Shown: piece by piece, positions 35,018-45,275 of the stretch
Position numbering within the stretch: the stretch's first letter is position 1
Layout: each line of letters opens with the position of its first letter
DNA from: Ignavibacteriales bacterium
GTDB taxonomy: Bacteria > Bacteroidota > Ignavibacteria > Ignavibacteriales > Ignavibacteriaceae
Direction: 5' to 3'
Length of the DNA stretch: 64,000 bases
Assembly: GCA_015709675.1 (NCBI GenBank)
Contig: CP054182.1
Coordinates: forward strand, 2,459,448 to 2,523,447
Translations under genes and position numbers: made by a program
Notes under the pieces: model-generated
What the model was told of the DNA's origin: nothing
The model's input: the letters and a program-made list of their open reading frames with translations, nothing else
The model's database searches: none

Positions 35018-36715
35018 TCAGACGACTATATCTCTTCTGTAGGCCCGTAATCCTGCAATGATACCCGCGGCTGATAATGTTACAGAGACAAAGAGGAATA
35101 TGCCTGTGGTGTTGAAAATTACCGATTGGTTAAAAATCCCTCCCCCTGGTCCCTGAGTCTGAAAATAATGCCGGATGTTAGGCGCGAGCAGAAGAAGTTC
35201 AAGCATAATATATCCCATTGAAATCAGAAAAGAAATTGATGCGCCGGAGGAAGAAGAAATGCGGATAGGATTCTTTTCCTTAAACTGAGGGAACAGGCCC
35301 CCCATTCCAAAGTTTATGGCTGCAACAGTAAATGCGGTAATTATGGTAGCTGCAAGGGAAAAATAGTATAATTCTCCTTCAAATCTTCTGTTTGCAAAAT
35401 GGGTCAGAGCCAGACTTAGAAGCAATATACCTGTTATGAGTACCGCAAACTTGGAGCCGGCATATCTGTATATATTAACCGGAGCAGACCGGAGCCGCCA
35501 CAACGTTTCACCTTCAAGACTTAAATGGGGAAAAATAAACCGCAGTGCCAGAGTCACAATCATAAACTGAATGAAAAGCAAGAATACCAGATAGACAGTC
35601 GTCTGAGTTCCGGGATCATAACTGAGAAACATTCTGAATGGCCGTCCGCCAATGCTTCCGGTAAAAAGTATGATTAAAAAAATTAGCAATGCAAGATGAA
35701 GAACCTGCACCGGCTCCCGCAGGAAAAGCAGATATTCCTTTCTGAACAGACTTCCGGTTTTCGGCGAAGTATATGAGTCAGCCGGCTTCCAGACCGGAAT
35801 ACTCACCGTTGTATTCTTCTTTCCCGCAGATAGTTCTGCCACGGTCTGATAACTGCGGTAAAAATACTTTTCTGCAATTAAAATGAGAGCGATAAAAAAC
35901 GCGGCGGTAAGCGAAATAACTATCACAATATATGAGGCGGCAAGATTATGAAGATCCCGCTGAATCCAGTAGAGTGCATCTGCGACCCAGATACCAGGGA
36001 AAATCTTAATATACGCGGAATCAAGCGCAGTGAGGTATAAACTCAGCCGCGCCTCAATATATGATGCCTGAGCAACAAGTTCCACCGGATCATTCAATTT
36101 GAAAAAGAGAGCGGTAACGGCTATATATCCGGCTGCAATAATACCGATGGTTATTTTAGGACCAATTGCTTCTGCAATCCTTACGATAAGGAAGAGAATC
36201 AGAACTCCAAGAATACCCGCAAGAAGCAGAAAGGGGAGTATCAATCCTCCCAGGACTGTTATATAAAATCCGAACGACTGTTTAAAATAATTTCCATAAG
36301 CAAGCAGTGCTGCGCAGATTATCAAAAACAGCGTGCCGGAAGAATAGAAGAAATTGTCAATAAATTTGATTAAGAATACATGCCTAAAGGATACCGGCTT
36401 GGAGAGCAGAAAATTTACTTCCCTTGAGCGGTAAAAGGTAGCAAAGCCCACCAGAATATTCCCGGCACTTACCGTAAGGAAAACCATGAACAGTATGATT
36501 GCAGCAAAACGGTGAAAAAAGAAGAGACCAATCCTGTAATCCTCAAGAAGCAGTATTATTACCTTCTCCGTAAAAAGATACATGCCTGATGCAAAACCAG
36601 CATAAACGGCAAGAAGAGCTATATTTTTAAGAATTTCCGCGGGGGTAAAATCAGTTTTGCTGACTCTTATGTTAGAGAGAAATTTATAAAAGAAAAGATG
36701 ACGAAAAATATTCAT
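35018..36715 (-). CDS. ABC-type exporter permease
   Basis: A 565-residue membrane protein with about 12 hydrophobic helices, without an ATPase domain. It resembles large ABC-2-like permeases in which two six-helix halves are fused (for instance FHRFAAIILFMVFLTVSAGN early and YLVFLLFIQFMIVTLALRFI late). The start overlaps the end of the ATPase gene by four bases, so the two should form one exporter. Substrate is unknown. Confidence 0.8.
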   Translation of the reverse strand: MNIFRHLFFYKFLSNIRVSKTDFTPAEILKNIALLAVYAGFASGMYLFTEKVIILLLEDYRIGLFFFHRFAAIILFMVFLTVSAGNILVGFATFYRSREVNFLLSKPVSFRHVFLIKFIDNFFYSSGTLFLIICAALLAYGNYFKQSFGFYITVLGGLILPFLLLAGILGVLILFLIVRIAEAIGPKITIGIIAAGYIAVTALFFKLNDPVELVAQASYIEARLSLYLTALDSAYIKIFPGIWVADALYWIQRDLHNLAASYIVIVISLTAAFFIALILIAEKYFYRSYQTVAELSAGKKNTTVSIPVWKPADSYTSPKTGSLFRKEYLLFLREPVQVLHLALLIFLIILFTGSIGGRPFRMFLSYDPGTQTTVYLVFLLFIQFMIVTLALRFIFPHLSLEGETLWRLRSAPVNIYRYAGSKFAVLITGILLLSLALTHFANRRFEGELYYFSLAATIITAFTVAAINFGMGGLFPQFKEKNPIRISSSSGASISFLISMGYIMLELLLLAPNIRHYFQTQGPGGGIFNQSVIFNTTGIFLFVSVTLSAAGIIAGLRAYRRDIVV

Positions 36716-37431
36716 TTAACCAGTTCGAGGAAGAACTCTTCAAGTGAAAGAAAATTCTTCTCCTGAAAATCTCTGAATGCTTCACGGGGACCATCAAAGA
36801 TCAATTTTCCGTCTTTAAGAATTCCTATTCTTGTGCAGACTTCTTCAGCGATATTCAGACTATGGGTTGTCATAAGAACTGATGAACCATTTTCTACCAG
36901 GGACTGAAAGGTTTCTTTCACAAGTTTTGCACTTTGCGGATCCAGCCCTACCATTGGTTCGTCAACCAGAACAAGTCCCGGATTATGAAGAATTGAAGAT
37001 GCAATTGAAATTCTTTGTTTCATCCCCTGCGAATAGGTTTCAGTGCGTCGGTCGATCCAGCTGCCTATCCTGAGAGTTTCCGTTATACGCTCAATGCGAT
37101 CCTGCAATTCATGATGGGGGATATTGAAAAGACCGCCTGAAAAAAAGAGGAACTCACGGCCAGTAAGTTTTTCATATAAAAAGGGCTGATCGGGTATATA
37201 TCCGAGCCGGTATTTGGCTGCATCGGGTTTTGAATCGAGGTCATGTCCGTCAATAAAAATCTTTCCGGCAGTTGGACGGAGCAGGCCGGAAATCAGTTTA
37301 ATGGTGGTTGTTTTGCCTGCACCGTTAGGGCCGAGAAAGCCAAAAAACTCACCCGGATTAATCTGCAGATTCAGTTTGTCCAGTGCTGTAAAATTACCGT
37401 AACTTTTGTTCAGATTTTGTAGTGTAAGCAT
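36712..37431 (-). CDS. ABC transporter ATP-binding protein
   Basis: The 239-residue ATPase has Walker A GPNGAGKTTTIKLI, the signature YSQGMKQRISIA, Walker B LVLVDEPMVGLD and the switch MTTHSL. It is of the DrrA/CcmA-like ABC-2 exporter type. It lies 44 bases downstream of the triple-AAA+ gene on the same strand and overlaps the permease gene, so all three could be one transcript. Confidence 0.94.
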   Translation of the reverse strand: MLTLQNLNKSYGNFTALDKLNLQINPGEFFGFLGPNGAGKTTTIKLISGLLRPTAGKIFIDGHDLDSKPDAAKYRLGYIPDQPFLYEKLTGREFLFFSGGLFNIPHHELQDRIERITETLRIGSWIDRRTETYSQGMKQRISIASSILHNPGLVLVDEPMVGLDPQSAKLVKETFQSLVENGSSVLMTTHSLNIAEEVCTRIGILKDGKLIFDGPREAFRDFQEKNFLSLEEFFLELVK

Positions 37432-37475
37432 AAAAACTTAACAGAAGATAACGGGAGAGGGTTCCGGCAGAAATT

Positions 37476-40400
37476 TTATCCCTCTATAACCCTTACATCT
37501 TCAGATGTAATGGTTATGAGGTCCTGATCGGTAAGGTTAGACACGGTAAGAATCCGTTCCTCCTGATTGCTTATCGCTTTATAGAGAACATTCCTGACGG
37601 TTCGCGCGTTGCCAAAGTTCTTATCCCTTGCGTTATACAGCATAGTGAAATAAACCAGCAGAGAGCGGGAGGCTCCTTCATCAAGTTTATATCCGCTCTT
37701 AACGGCGATGGAGGTTGCAATATTCAGCATTTGTTTTGGATCGTAATCTTCAAACTCGAAGAAATTAGTGAAACGGCTTCTCATGCCGGGATTGGCATCC
37801 AGGAACTCCTGCATTTCATTTGTGTATCCAGCAACAATGACAACCAGCGAATCCTTAAAATCTTCCATTCTCTTCAGGAGTGTATCAATTGCTTCCTGAC
37901 CAAAGTCATTTCCGCCGCGGGCCAGGGTATAGGCTTCATCAATGAAGAGTGTGCCTCCAAGGGCTTTCTGAATTACTTCTTCGGTTTTTGCTGATGTCTG
38001 GCCCTGATAACCGGCAACTAACGCGGCCCGGTCAACTTCCACAAGATGCCCTTTCTCAAGAAGCCCCATTTCCTTATATACCTTGCTGAGAAGACGTGCT
38101 ACAGTAGTTTTACCGGTGCCCGGATTACCAAGAAATGCCGCATGCAGATTTTTCCGTAATACGGTAAGTCCGCGGGCCTCCCGCATTTTTGCGACTTTAA
38201 GGCCTGAAATAAGTTTGTCAACTGATTTCTTAACGGAGTCTAGGCCGGTCAGTTCATTCAGTTCCGCGAGATGTTTTTCCAGCAGTTCTTTATTGCCTTC
38301 TACAGCAACAACTTTTTTCTCTTCGGGTTTGTTTTTACCTATACCTGATATATCTGCCGGAAGAACAACGCTGGTATTTTCAGGTGTGCGCTCATCCTTT
38401 GGTATATCTGCAACTCTGAGCAAATGATTTCTTGCTGTAGAATCAACCAGATTTCTTACCAGCCGTGCATTACCGAAATTTTTATCACGCTGGCGGTAGA
38501 GTTCATTAAAATGAATCTTAACGGCTTCTTCAGCTTCCGGACTCATGGTGAGCCCCTTGCTCTTAAAAATGCTGCGGGCTATTTCCATAAGTTCATCAGG
38601 AGCATAATCCTCAAAGAGAATCTGCTTGGTAAATCTTGACTGCAGTCCGGGATTGCTGTCCAGGAACTTTCGCATATCATCGGTATATCCGGCTGCAATA
38701 CAGATAAACTTGCCTCTGTCATCTTCCATTCTTTTGAGCAGAGTATCAATTGCTTCTTTGCCAAAATCATTTTCGCCGCCTTTAACCAGTGTATATGCCT
38801 CATCTATAAAAAGTGTTCCTCCCATAGACTGGTTAATAAGTTCAGTAGTTTTTTCTGCGGTTTTACCTACGTAGGAAGCTACAAGCTGCTGTCGGTCTGC
38901 TTCAATGAGATGCCCTTTAGGGAGAAGACCCAACGCCGAGAATATCTGGCTCACGATTCTTGCAACGGTGGTTTTACCGGTACCAGGATTTCCGAGGAAG
39001 AGAATGTGATCGGCAAATCTGCTTTGTATACTTTCTCCCTGCTCCACATAATAGCGCGCAAGTTTTACCAGCTCATTAATCTCTTTCTTCACAGTGGGGA
39101 GCCCTGTAAGTCCGTTAAGCTGCGCAAGGTATTTAGTGAGATTTTCCTCATCAACTCCTGCCTTCACTTCTGTTTTAGCAGTGTGTTTCAGGATTTCAGC
39201 AATATCTTCCTCTTTGATGGTAGTCAGCGCGCTCTTATCTCTCAGCTTTTCAGGGAGTTTTAAGTACCGTTTACTGAGTGCCATTTTAGCGTCATTAAAG
39301 CTGTTCCGCACAAGACGTGCGTTACCAAAAGTTTTATCCCGTTTTCTGTAGAGATTGGTAAAATGTTTTTTCAAAAGATCAACGGCGCCCAGTTCAACCG
39401 AATATTCTTCTTTTTCAGCCATGATCTTAAATATTTCGATCAGTTCGTCCGGATTGTAATCTTCAAAATCAAAGAAATGAGTGAACCGGGATTTCATTCC
39501 GGGGTTTGATGAAAGGAAGTCATTCATTTCATCCGGATAACCGGCTGCAATTACCGCAAACTGGCCGGCTTTGTCTTCCATCTTTTTCAGGAGTGTATCA
39601 ATTGCCTCCTGGCCGAAATCCTGTCCGCTGCCTCCTTTTTTGACGAGTGTATATGCTTCGTCAATAAAGAGCAGCCCGCCCATTGAGTCTTCAATAATTT
39701 TTTCTGTTTTCTGTGCTGTTTCACCTATATACTGACCAACCAGTGCACCACGGTCTACTTCAATTATGTGTCCTTTTTCAAGAATGCCCATCGCCTTAAA
39801 GATTTTGCCAAGCACTCTTGCAATTGTTGTTTTACCGGTTCCGGGGTTACCGAGGAATACCGAGTTGACAGATAAATTACCTGCAGTTTTAAGTCCGGAT
39901 TTTTTTCTCTCCCTGATAAATTCAAGATAGTCAACAAAGTCACGCATTGACTGCTTAACGGATTTTAAACCGGTAAAGCTGTCCAACTGAGCAAGCAGAT
40001 CAACCAGTGATTCTTCGCCTTCCGGAACGGCAGGGGAGTCTTTTGGCTTTTCACCGGTCTTATGAACCGAGGCTTTCTTAGCAAGTTCTGCCTCAATCTG
40101 GTTAACGTCTATTTCTTCCGTATTTGGTATATCACTGATACCAACAAGGAACCAGCGCTCACATACTTTCTGATCATGAAGATATATCTCGACACGTGCC
40201 TGACCTCTCTGCCAGTATCCGGGGGAATCTGTTCCCCAGCTCTCAACAAAGACGATATTTTTCCATTCTCTGTCAACTGCTACTTCAAAGTCATGATGTC
40301 CTGCTTCTTCATTGCCCATGTACCAGACCGCGGTGCCGTTTAGCACAGCGTCTTTTACATTATAATAGGGGTTCAGGATAATCACTTCAACGCCTATATA

Positions 40401-41582
40401 TTGAGCACGGTTTTCCGCGAACTGAAGCATATAAATACGCTCACCGGTTTGCAGATCTCTGCTCATATCAAACATTTTAGCATAAAGGGCAGTGACAATT
40501 GCCGAGTCACCCCGTTCGAAATCTGTACGTTTCTTTAGAGTAAGAATAGAACTTTTGCCTGAGCGCATATCCTGAGCAGATGCAGCGGGCGCTGAATCAT
40601 TGTCAAGTTTTCTCAGATCAATGATCTTAAGGTTGCGGTGCTCTTCACGAACGGTCTTGAAATCATCCTTTGTCTCCTCTGAAAGACTAAGTGATTTCAC
40701 ATTATCACTTTTCGGAGCCGCTGGTTCTGTTTCGGTAGTCTCCTTAGCAGCCTGGCGGTTTTCGAGGTTAAGCAGTTTGTTATATATTGCCGTGAATTTT
40801 TCCTCTCCCTCAAATTCATCCTTATAACTTTGTGCTTTAAGGATTGCAGGCCGGAGCTGGAAGAGGGCAATCATAGTTTCCAGTTCGAGCAGTTTTGCTT
40901 TTTTATGGATGGTGACCAGTGACTGATCCTGCAGAATCTTCCTGATTGCCCAGCCGCAGTACCAGTACTCTTTCATCTTAAAAGCTTCCAGAGCTTCATC
41001 CATGAGCTGCGTATCAGGACCTTCATTTTCCTTTTTTACCAGTTTATTCAGGAAAGTAGTCCTCTGAGGCTGGGCGGCAGCGCCGCCGTTAGCTGCATTT
41101 CTGAACCACTCACGCAGCTTAGGGTAAAACTTATTATTCCCTTTATCCTCTTTTATCGCTAATTCAAATTCTTCAAGTGCCTCAGGATATTTACCCATAC
41201 CCGCAAGGGCCTTCGCTTTGAGGTGATGAGCCCAGGCCAGCGGCTGAGCCCCCTTTGCAATTACCACATCCAGATCAGCAATAGCGCCCTGAAATATCCC
41301 GATACGCATTAAAATAAAACCGCGGTATAACCGGGTCTGCGGATATTCGCCGCCAAGATTAACCGCGATGTCAGCGTTTTCAAGAGCCAGATTTGGCTCG
41401 TTATTTTCGAGGTGTGCCCAGGCAAGGCAGATAGCTGCACGAAAATCTCCCGGGCGGGCATCAAAAACTCTCTGCGCTGTCTGCAGAGCGATTCTGAACC
41501 TGCCTTCAGTGAGATGCTCGAAGGACTCTTTCAGGAGTTCTTCGGTCTCTTCGCTTGTCAGCATCCTGGTGCGGTCTTGCAT
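37476..41582 (-). CDS. TPR protein with three CbxX/CfqX-type AAA+ domains
   Basis: A 1368-residue protein. TPR-like helices fill about 1-150 (AQRVFDARPGDFRAAICLAW). A helical linker, then a beta-rich domain (about 350-490, containing WYMGNEEAGHHDFEVAVDRE) precede three AAA+ modules about 288 residues apart. Walker A motifs GNPGTGKTT occur at about 577, 866 and 1152, each with LFIDEAYTL as Walker B. All three keep the key Walker residues. This is the CbbX/SpoVK/EccA class, whose known members remodel Rubisco or serve type VII secretion; no Rubisco gene is present. A second protein of the same plan starts at 60639. The target is unknown. Confidence 0.9.
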   Translation of the reverse strand: MQDRTRMLTSEETEELLKESFEHLTEGRFRIALQTAQRVFDARPGDFRAAICLAWAHLENNEPNLALENADIAVNLGGEYPQTRLYRGFILMRIGIFQGAIADLDVVIAKGAQPLAWAHHLKAKALAGMGKYPEALEEFELAIKEDKGNNKFYPKLREWFRNAANGGAAAQPQRTTFLNKLVKKENEGPDTQLMDEALEAFKMKEYWYCGWAIRKILQDQSLVTIHKKAKLLELETMIALFQLRPAILKAQSYKDEFEGEEKFTAIYNKLLNLENRQAAKETTETEPAAPKSDNVKSLSLSEETKDDFKTVREEHRNLKIIDLRKLDNDSAPAASAQDMRSGKSSILTLKKRTDFERGDSAIVTALYAKMFDMSRDLQTGERIYMLQFAENRAQYIGVEVIILNPYYNVKDAVLNGTAVWYMGNEEAGHHDFEVAVDREWKNIVFVESWGTDSPGYWQRGQARVEIYLHDQKVCERWFLVGISDIPNTEEIDVNQIEAELAKKASVHKTGEKPKDSPAVPEGEESLVDLLAQLDSFTGLKSVKQSMRDFVDYLEFIRERKKSGLKTAGNLSVNSVFLGNPGTGKTTIARVLGKIFKAMGILEKGHIIEVDRGALVGQYIGETAQKTEKIIEDSMGGLLFIDEAYTLVKKGGSGQDFGQEAIDTLLKKMEDKAGQFAVIAAGYPDEMNDFLSSNPGMKSRFTHFFDFEDYNPDELIEIFKIMAEKEEYSVELGAVDLLKKHFTNLYRKRDKTFGNARLVRNSFNDAKMALSKRYLKLPEKLRDKSALTTIKEEDIAEILKHTAKTEVKAGVDEENLTKYLAQLNGLTGLPTVKKEINELVKLARYYVEQGESIQSRFADHILFLGNPGTGKTTVARIVSQIFSALGLLPKGHLIEADRQQLVASYVGKTAEKTTELINQSMGGTLFIDEAYTLVKGGENDFGKEAIDTLLKRMEDDRGKFICIAAGYTDDMRKFLDSNPGLQSRFTKQILFEDYAPDELMEIARSIFKSKGLTMSPEAEEAVKIHFNELYRQRDKNFGNARLVRNLVDSTARNHLLRVADIPKDERTPENTSVVLPADISGIGKNKPEEKKVVAVEGNKELLEKHLAELNELTGLDSVKKSVDKLISGLKVAKMREARGLTVLRKNLHAAFLGNPGTGKTTVARLLSKVYKEMGLLEKGHLVEVDRAALVAGYQGQTSAKTEEVIQKALGGTLFIDEAYTLARGGNDFGQEAIDTLLKRMEDFKDSLVVIVAGYTNEMQEFLDANPGMRSRFTNFFEFEDYDPKQMLNIATSIAVKSGYKLDEGASRSLLVYFTMLYNARDKNFGNARTVRNVLYKAISNQEERILTVSNLTDQDLITITSEDVRVIEG

Positions 41583-41666
41583 CTTAAATTTTCAGCAAAT
41601 TCGGTTAATCATTGTTTTAATTTACTAAAAAAGCAATTTATTTCAGTCTATTAAGTGGAAAAGCCG

Positions 41667-42956
41667 TCAGGATTCGGCCTTTGCACTCATAATAACTTTA
41701 TCAATTCTTGGCCCGTCACGGTCAGCTATTTCAAAATGGTAACCGTCTATTAGAATTTTTTCCCCGACTTCAGGGATTCTTCCGGTGAGATTAAGAATCA
41801 GTCCTGCTATTGTTGAATATTCAGCGGAAAGGGGGAGTTTGATCCCCAGGGCATCATTAACTTCTTCAACGCGGAGATCACCGGATAAAAACACCGATCC
41901 GTCATCCCGTTTCTTTATGCGGTCGCTTTCTGCCTCATCAAACTCAGGAAATGCCCCAAGAATACTTTCAATGAGATCATGCAGTGTGGTTACCCCCTGC
42001 AGATTGCCATATTCGTCAATTACTACTCCGAAATGAATTTTCGAACTCTTGAAGATATCCAGCGCTTTAATTGCAGGAGTCTGTTTCAGGAAATATGCAG
42101 GTTCGGTAAGAATCTGTTTGTTCAGCTTTTCCGAGGTAGAGTGAAGCAGCTCTTCGTAAAAATCTTTTACTTCAAGTATGCCTATGATATTATCTTCCCG
42201 TCCATCATAAACCGGGTAGCGGGAATAGCCGTGAGTTCTGATAATGGCTTTGATAGATTCGACTGAATCATCCGCATTAAGCGAGACAATTTTATTCTTG
42301 TGAGTCATGGTCACAAAAACACTTTTATCACCAAAAGCAAAAACCTGATTGAGTATTTCAGACTCTCTTTTGTCAAGAGAGCCGGAAGTCATGCCCTGTT
42401 GTATATAGAACTTCAGTTCTTCCTCAGTCACCGGTTTTTCTTCATTCATATCAACCTTGAACAGTTTCAGAACAGAGGAGGTTGATTTACTGAATATCCA
42501 GACAAAAGGAAGTGAAAACTTCAGAATCAGTTTCATAAAAGGTGAAAGAATCGCGGCAATCTTTTCTGGATTCTTAAATGCGATTGCTTTCGGAATAAGT
42601 TCGCCGATTACAACAGAAAAATAAGTCAGAAGGCTTACAACAACCAGATAGGAAACTTCCTCAGCGTATTTACCAATGAGTTCAAAACCGGCGAAAAAGG
42701 GGATAAGGTCATCAGCTATGGATACACCACCCACTACGCCCGCGACAATACCGATAAGTGTAATACCGATTTGAACAGTAGAGAGAAATTTTTCCGGTTC
42801 CTGCAGAAGATCAAGCGCATCAGAAGCACCTTTGCTCCCTTTATTCTTCATTTGCAGGAGATTAAGCTTTGTGGAAGATACAATGGCAATTTCTGCCATG
42901 GCAAATATTCCGTTCAGCAAAAGAAGGAAAAAAGCGGCTAAAAGTTCAGTTGACAT
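41667..42956 (-). CDS. CNNM/CorC-type membrane protein with CBS pair (hemolysin family)
   Basis: The 429-residue protein has a DUF21 membrane domain (about 1-190, four TM helices, with LLLLNGIFAMAEIAIVSSTK at the start). Two CBS domains (about 205-330, MTHKNKIVSLNADDSVESIK) and a CorC/HlyC C-terminal domain (about 345-425, AEYSTIAGLILNLTGRIPEV) follow. Such proteins take part in Mg or Co transport or membrane integrity. A terminator separates it from groEL upstream. Confidence 0.92.
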   Translation of the reverse strand: MSTELLAAFFLLLLNGIFAMAEIAIVSSTKLNLLQMKNKGSKGASDALDLLQEPEKFLSTVQIGITLIGIVAGVVGGVSIADDLIPFFAGFELIGKYAEEVSYLVVVSLLTYFSVVIGELIPKAIAFKNPEKIAAILSPFMKLILKFSLPFVWIFSKSTSSVLKLFKVDMNEEKPVTEEELKFYIQQGMTSGSLDKRESEILNQVFAFGDKSVFVTMTHKNKIVSLNADDSVESIKAIIRTHGYSRYPVYDGREDNIIGILEVKDFYEELLHSTSEKLNKQILTEPAYFLKQTPAIKALDIFKSSKIHFGVVIDEYGNLQGVTTLHDLIESILGAFPEFDEAESDRIKKRDDGSVFLSGDLRVEEVNDALGIKLPLSAEYSTIAGLILNLTGRIPEVGEKILIDGYHFEIADRDGPRIDKVIMSAKAES

Positions 42957-42989
42957 AAATATGGTTTAATGACATCTTTAAATATATAA

Positions 42990-43020
42990 AAAAAGGCAGT
43001 CCCGCCTGCGGGACTGCCTT
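42990..43020 (-). terminator. Rho-independent terminator of groEL
   Basis: Read on the minus strand, AAGGCAGTCCCG and CGGGACTGCCTT form a perfect 12-bp stem with a four-base loop followed by a run of T, 27 bases after the groEL stop. Confidence 0.93.
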
Positions 43021-43046
43021 TAGAACTCAGATGGAGGATACTAATT

Positions 43047-44702
<1,656 letters not shown>

Positions 44703-44714
44703 TTAGTTTAATAA

Positions 44715-45011
44715 TTACTTTATAATTGCAAAAATGTCTGACTCGCGCATCATCAGGTATTCTTCACCATCAACTGATACTTCGGTTCCGCTGTATTTGC
44801 CGTAAAGAACCTTATCACCAACTTTTACAGTCAGAGGAAGGGTTTTACCATCTTCGGTAACTTTGCCGGTACCGACTGCAACAACGGTGCCTTCGATTGG
44901 CTTTTCTTTTGCGGTGTCAGGAAGATAGAGACCACTCTTGGTCTTCTCTTCAGCTTCTTTTGCCTTTACTACGACTCTGTCATGCAGAGGCTGGATATTG
45001 AGTTTGCTCAT
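44715..45011 (-). CDS. groES: 10-kDa co-chaperonin GroES
   Basis: The protein is 98 residues from the ATG at 45011 ([20 protein letters not shown]), which has GGAGA just upstream; the frame extends 15 codons further, into the CIRCE region, and is not the real start. The mobile loop [14 protein letters not shown] is present. It caps GroEL. Confidence 0.98.
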   Translation of the reverse strand: MSKLNIQPLHDRVVVKAKEAEEKTKSGLYLPDTAKEKPIEGTVVAVGTGKVTEDGKTLPLTVKVGDKVLYGKYSGTEVSVDGEEYLMMRESDIFAIIK

Positions 45012-45045
45012 GTTTTTCTCCATTAGTTTATTTTTTGTAAAATTA

Positions 45046-45072
45046 TTAGCACTCAAAAAAGACGAGTGCTAA
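45046..45072 (-). promoter_or_regulatory. CIRCE operator (HrcA binding site) for groESL
   Basis: The arms TTAGCACTC (45046-45054) and GAGTGCTAA (45064-45072) are a perfect inverted repeat with a nine-base spacer, the canonical CIRCE sequence. It overlaps the -10 box of the groESL promoter, so HrcA would block initiation and heat would relieve it. No hrcA gene is in the window. Confidence 0.97.
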
Positions 45073-45099
45073 TATAGGGGGTTTTGACCAATTTGTCAA
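45071..45099 (-). promoter_or_regulatory. Sigma-70-like promoter of groESL
   Basis: On the minus strand TTGACA (45099-45094) and TATATT (45076-45071) are spaced by 17 bases and lie directly upstream of and overlapping CIRCE. Confidence 0.8.
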
Positions 45100-45275
45100 G
45101 ATTTTTCGATATTAAGATTCTGTTATGAAGGTTAAAACCAGTCTCCGAAGGGGATAAAACCGATTCCTGATCCGGAGCAGATGAATCCCATACGTTCTGC
45201 CGATGATGATGGTCACATACCGTCCGATTTCCTGAAAGGAAATGAGGGAAGTTTGCTAAATTGTCAGGGAGGTTT

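Noticed and set aside
37476-41582. Rubisco activase CbbX
   Set aside because: The AAA+ modules are of this class, but there are three of them, a TPR domain is added and no Rubisco or Calvin cycle gene is near.
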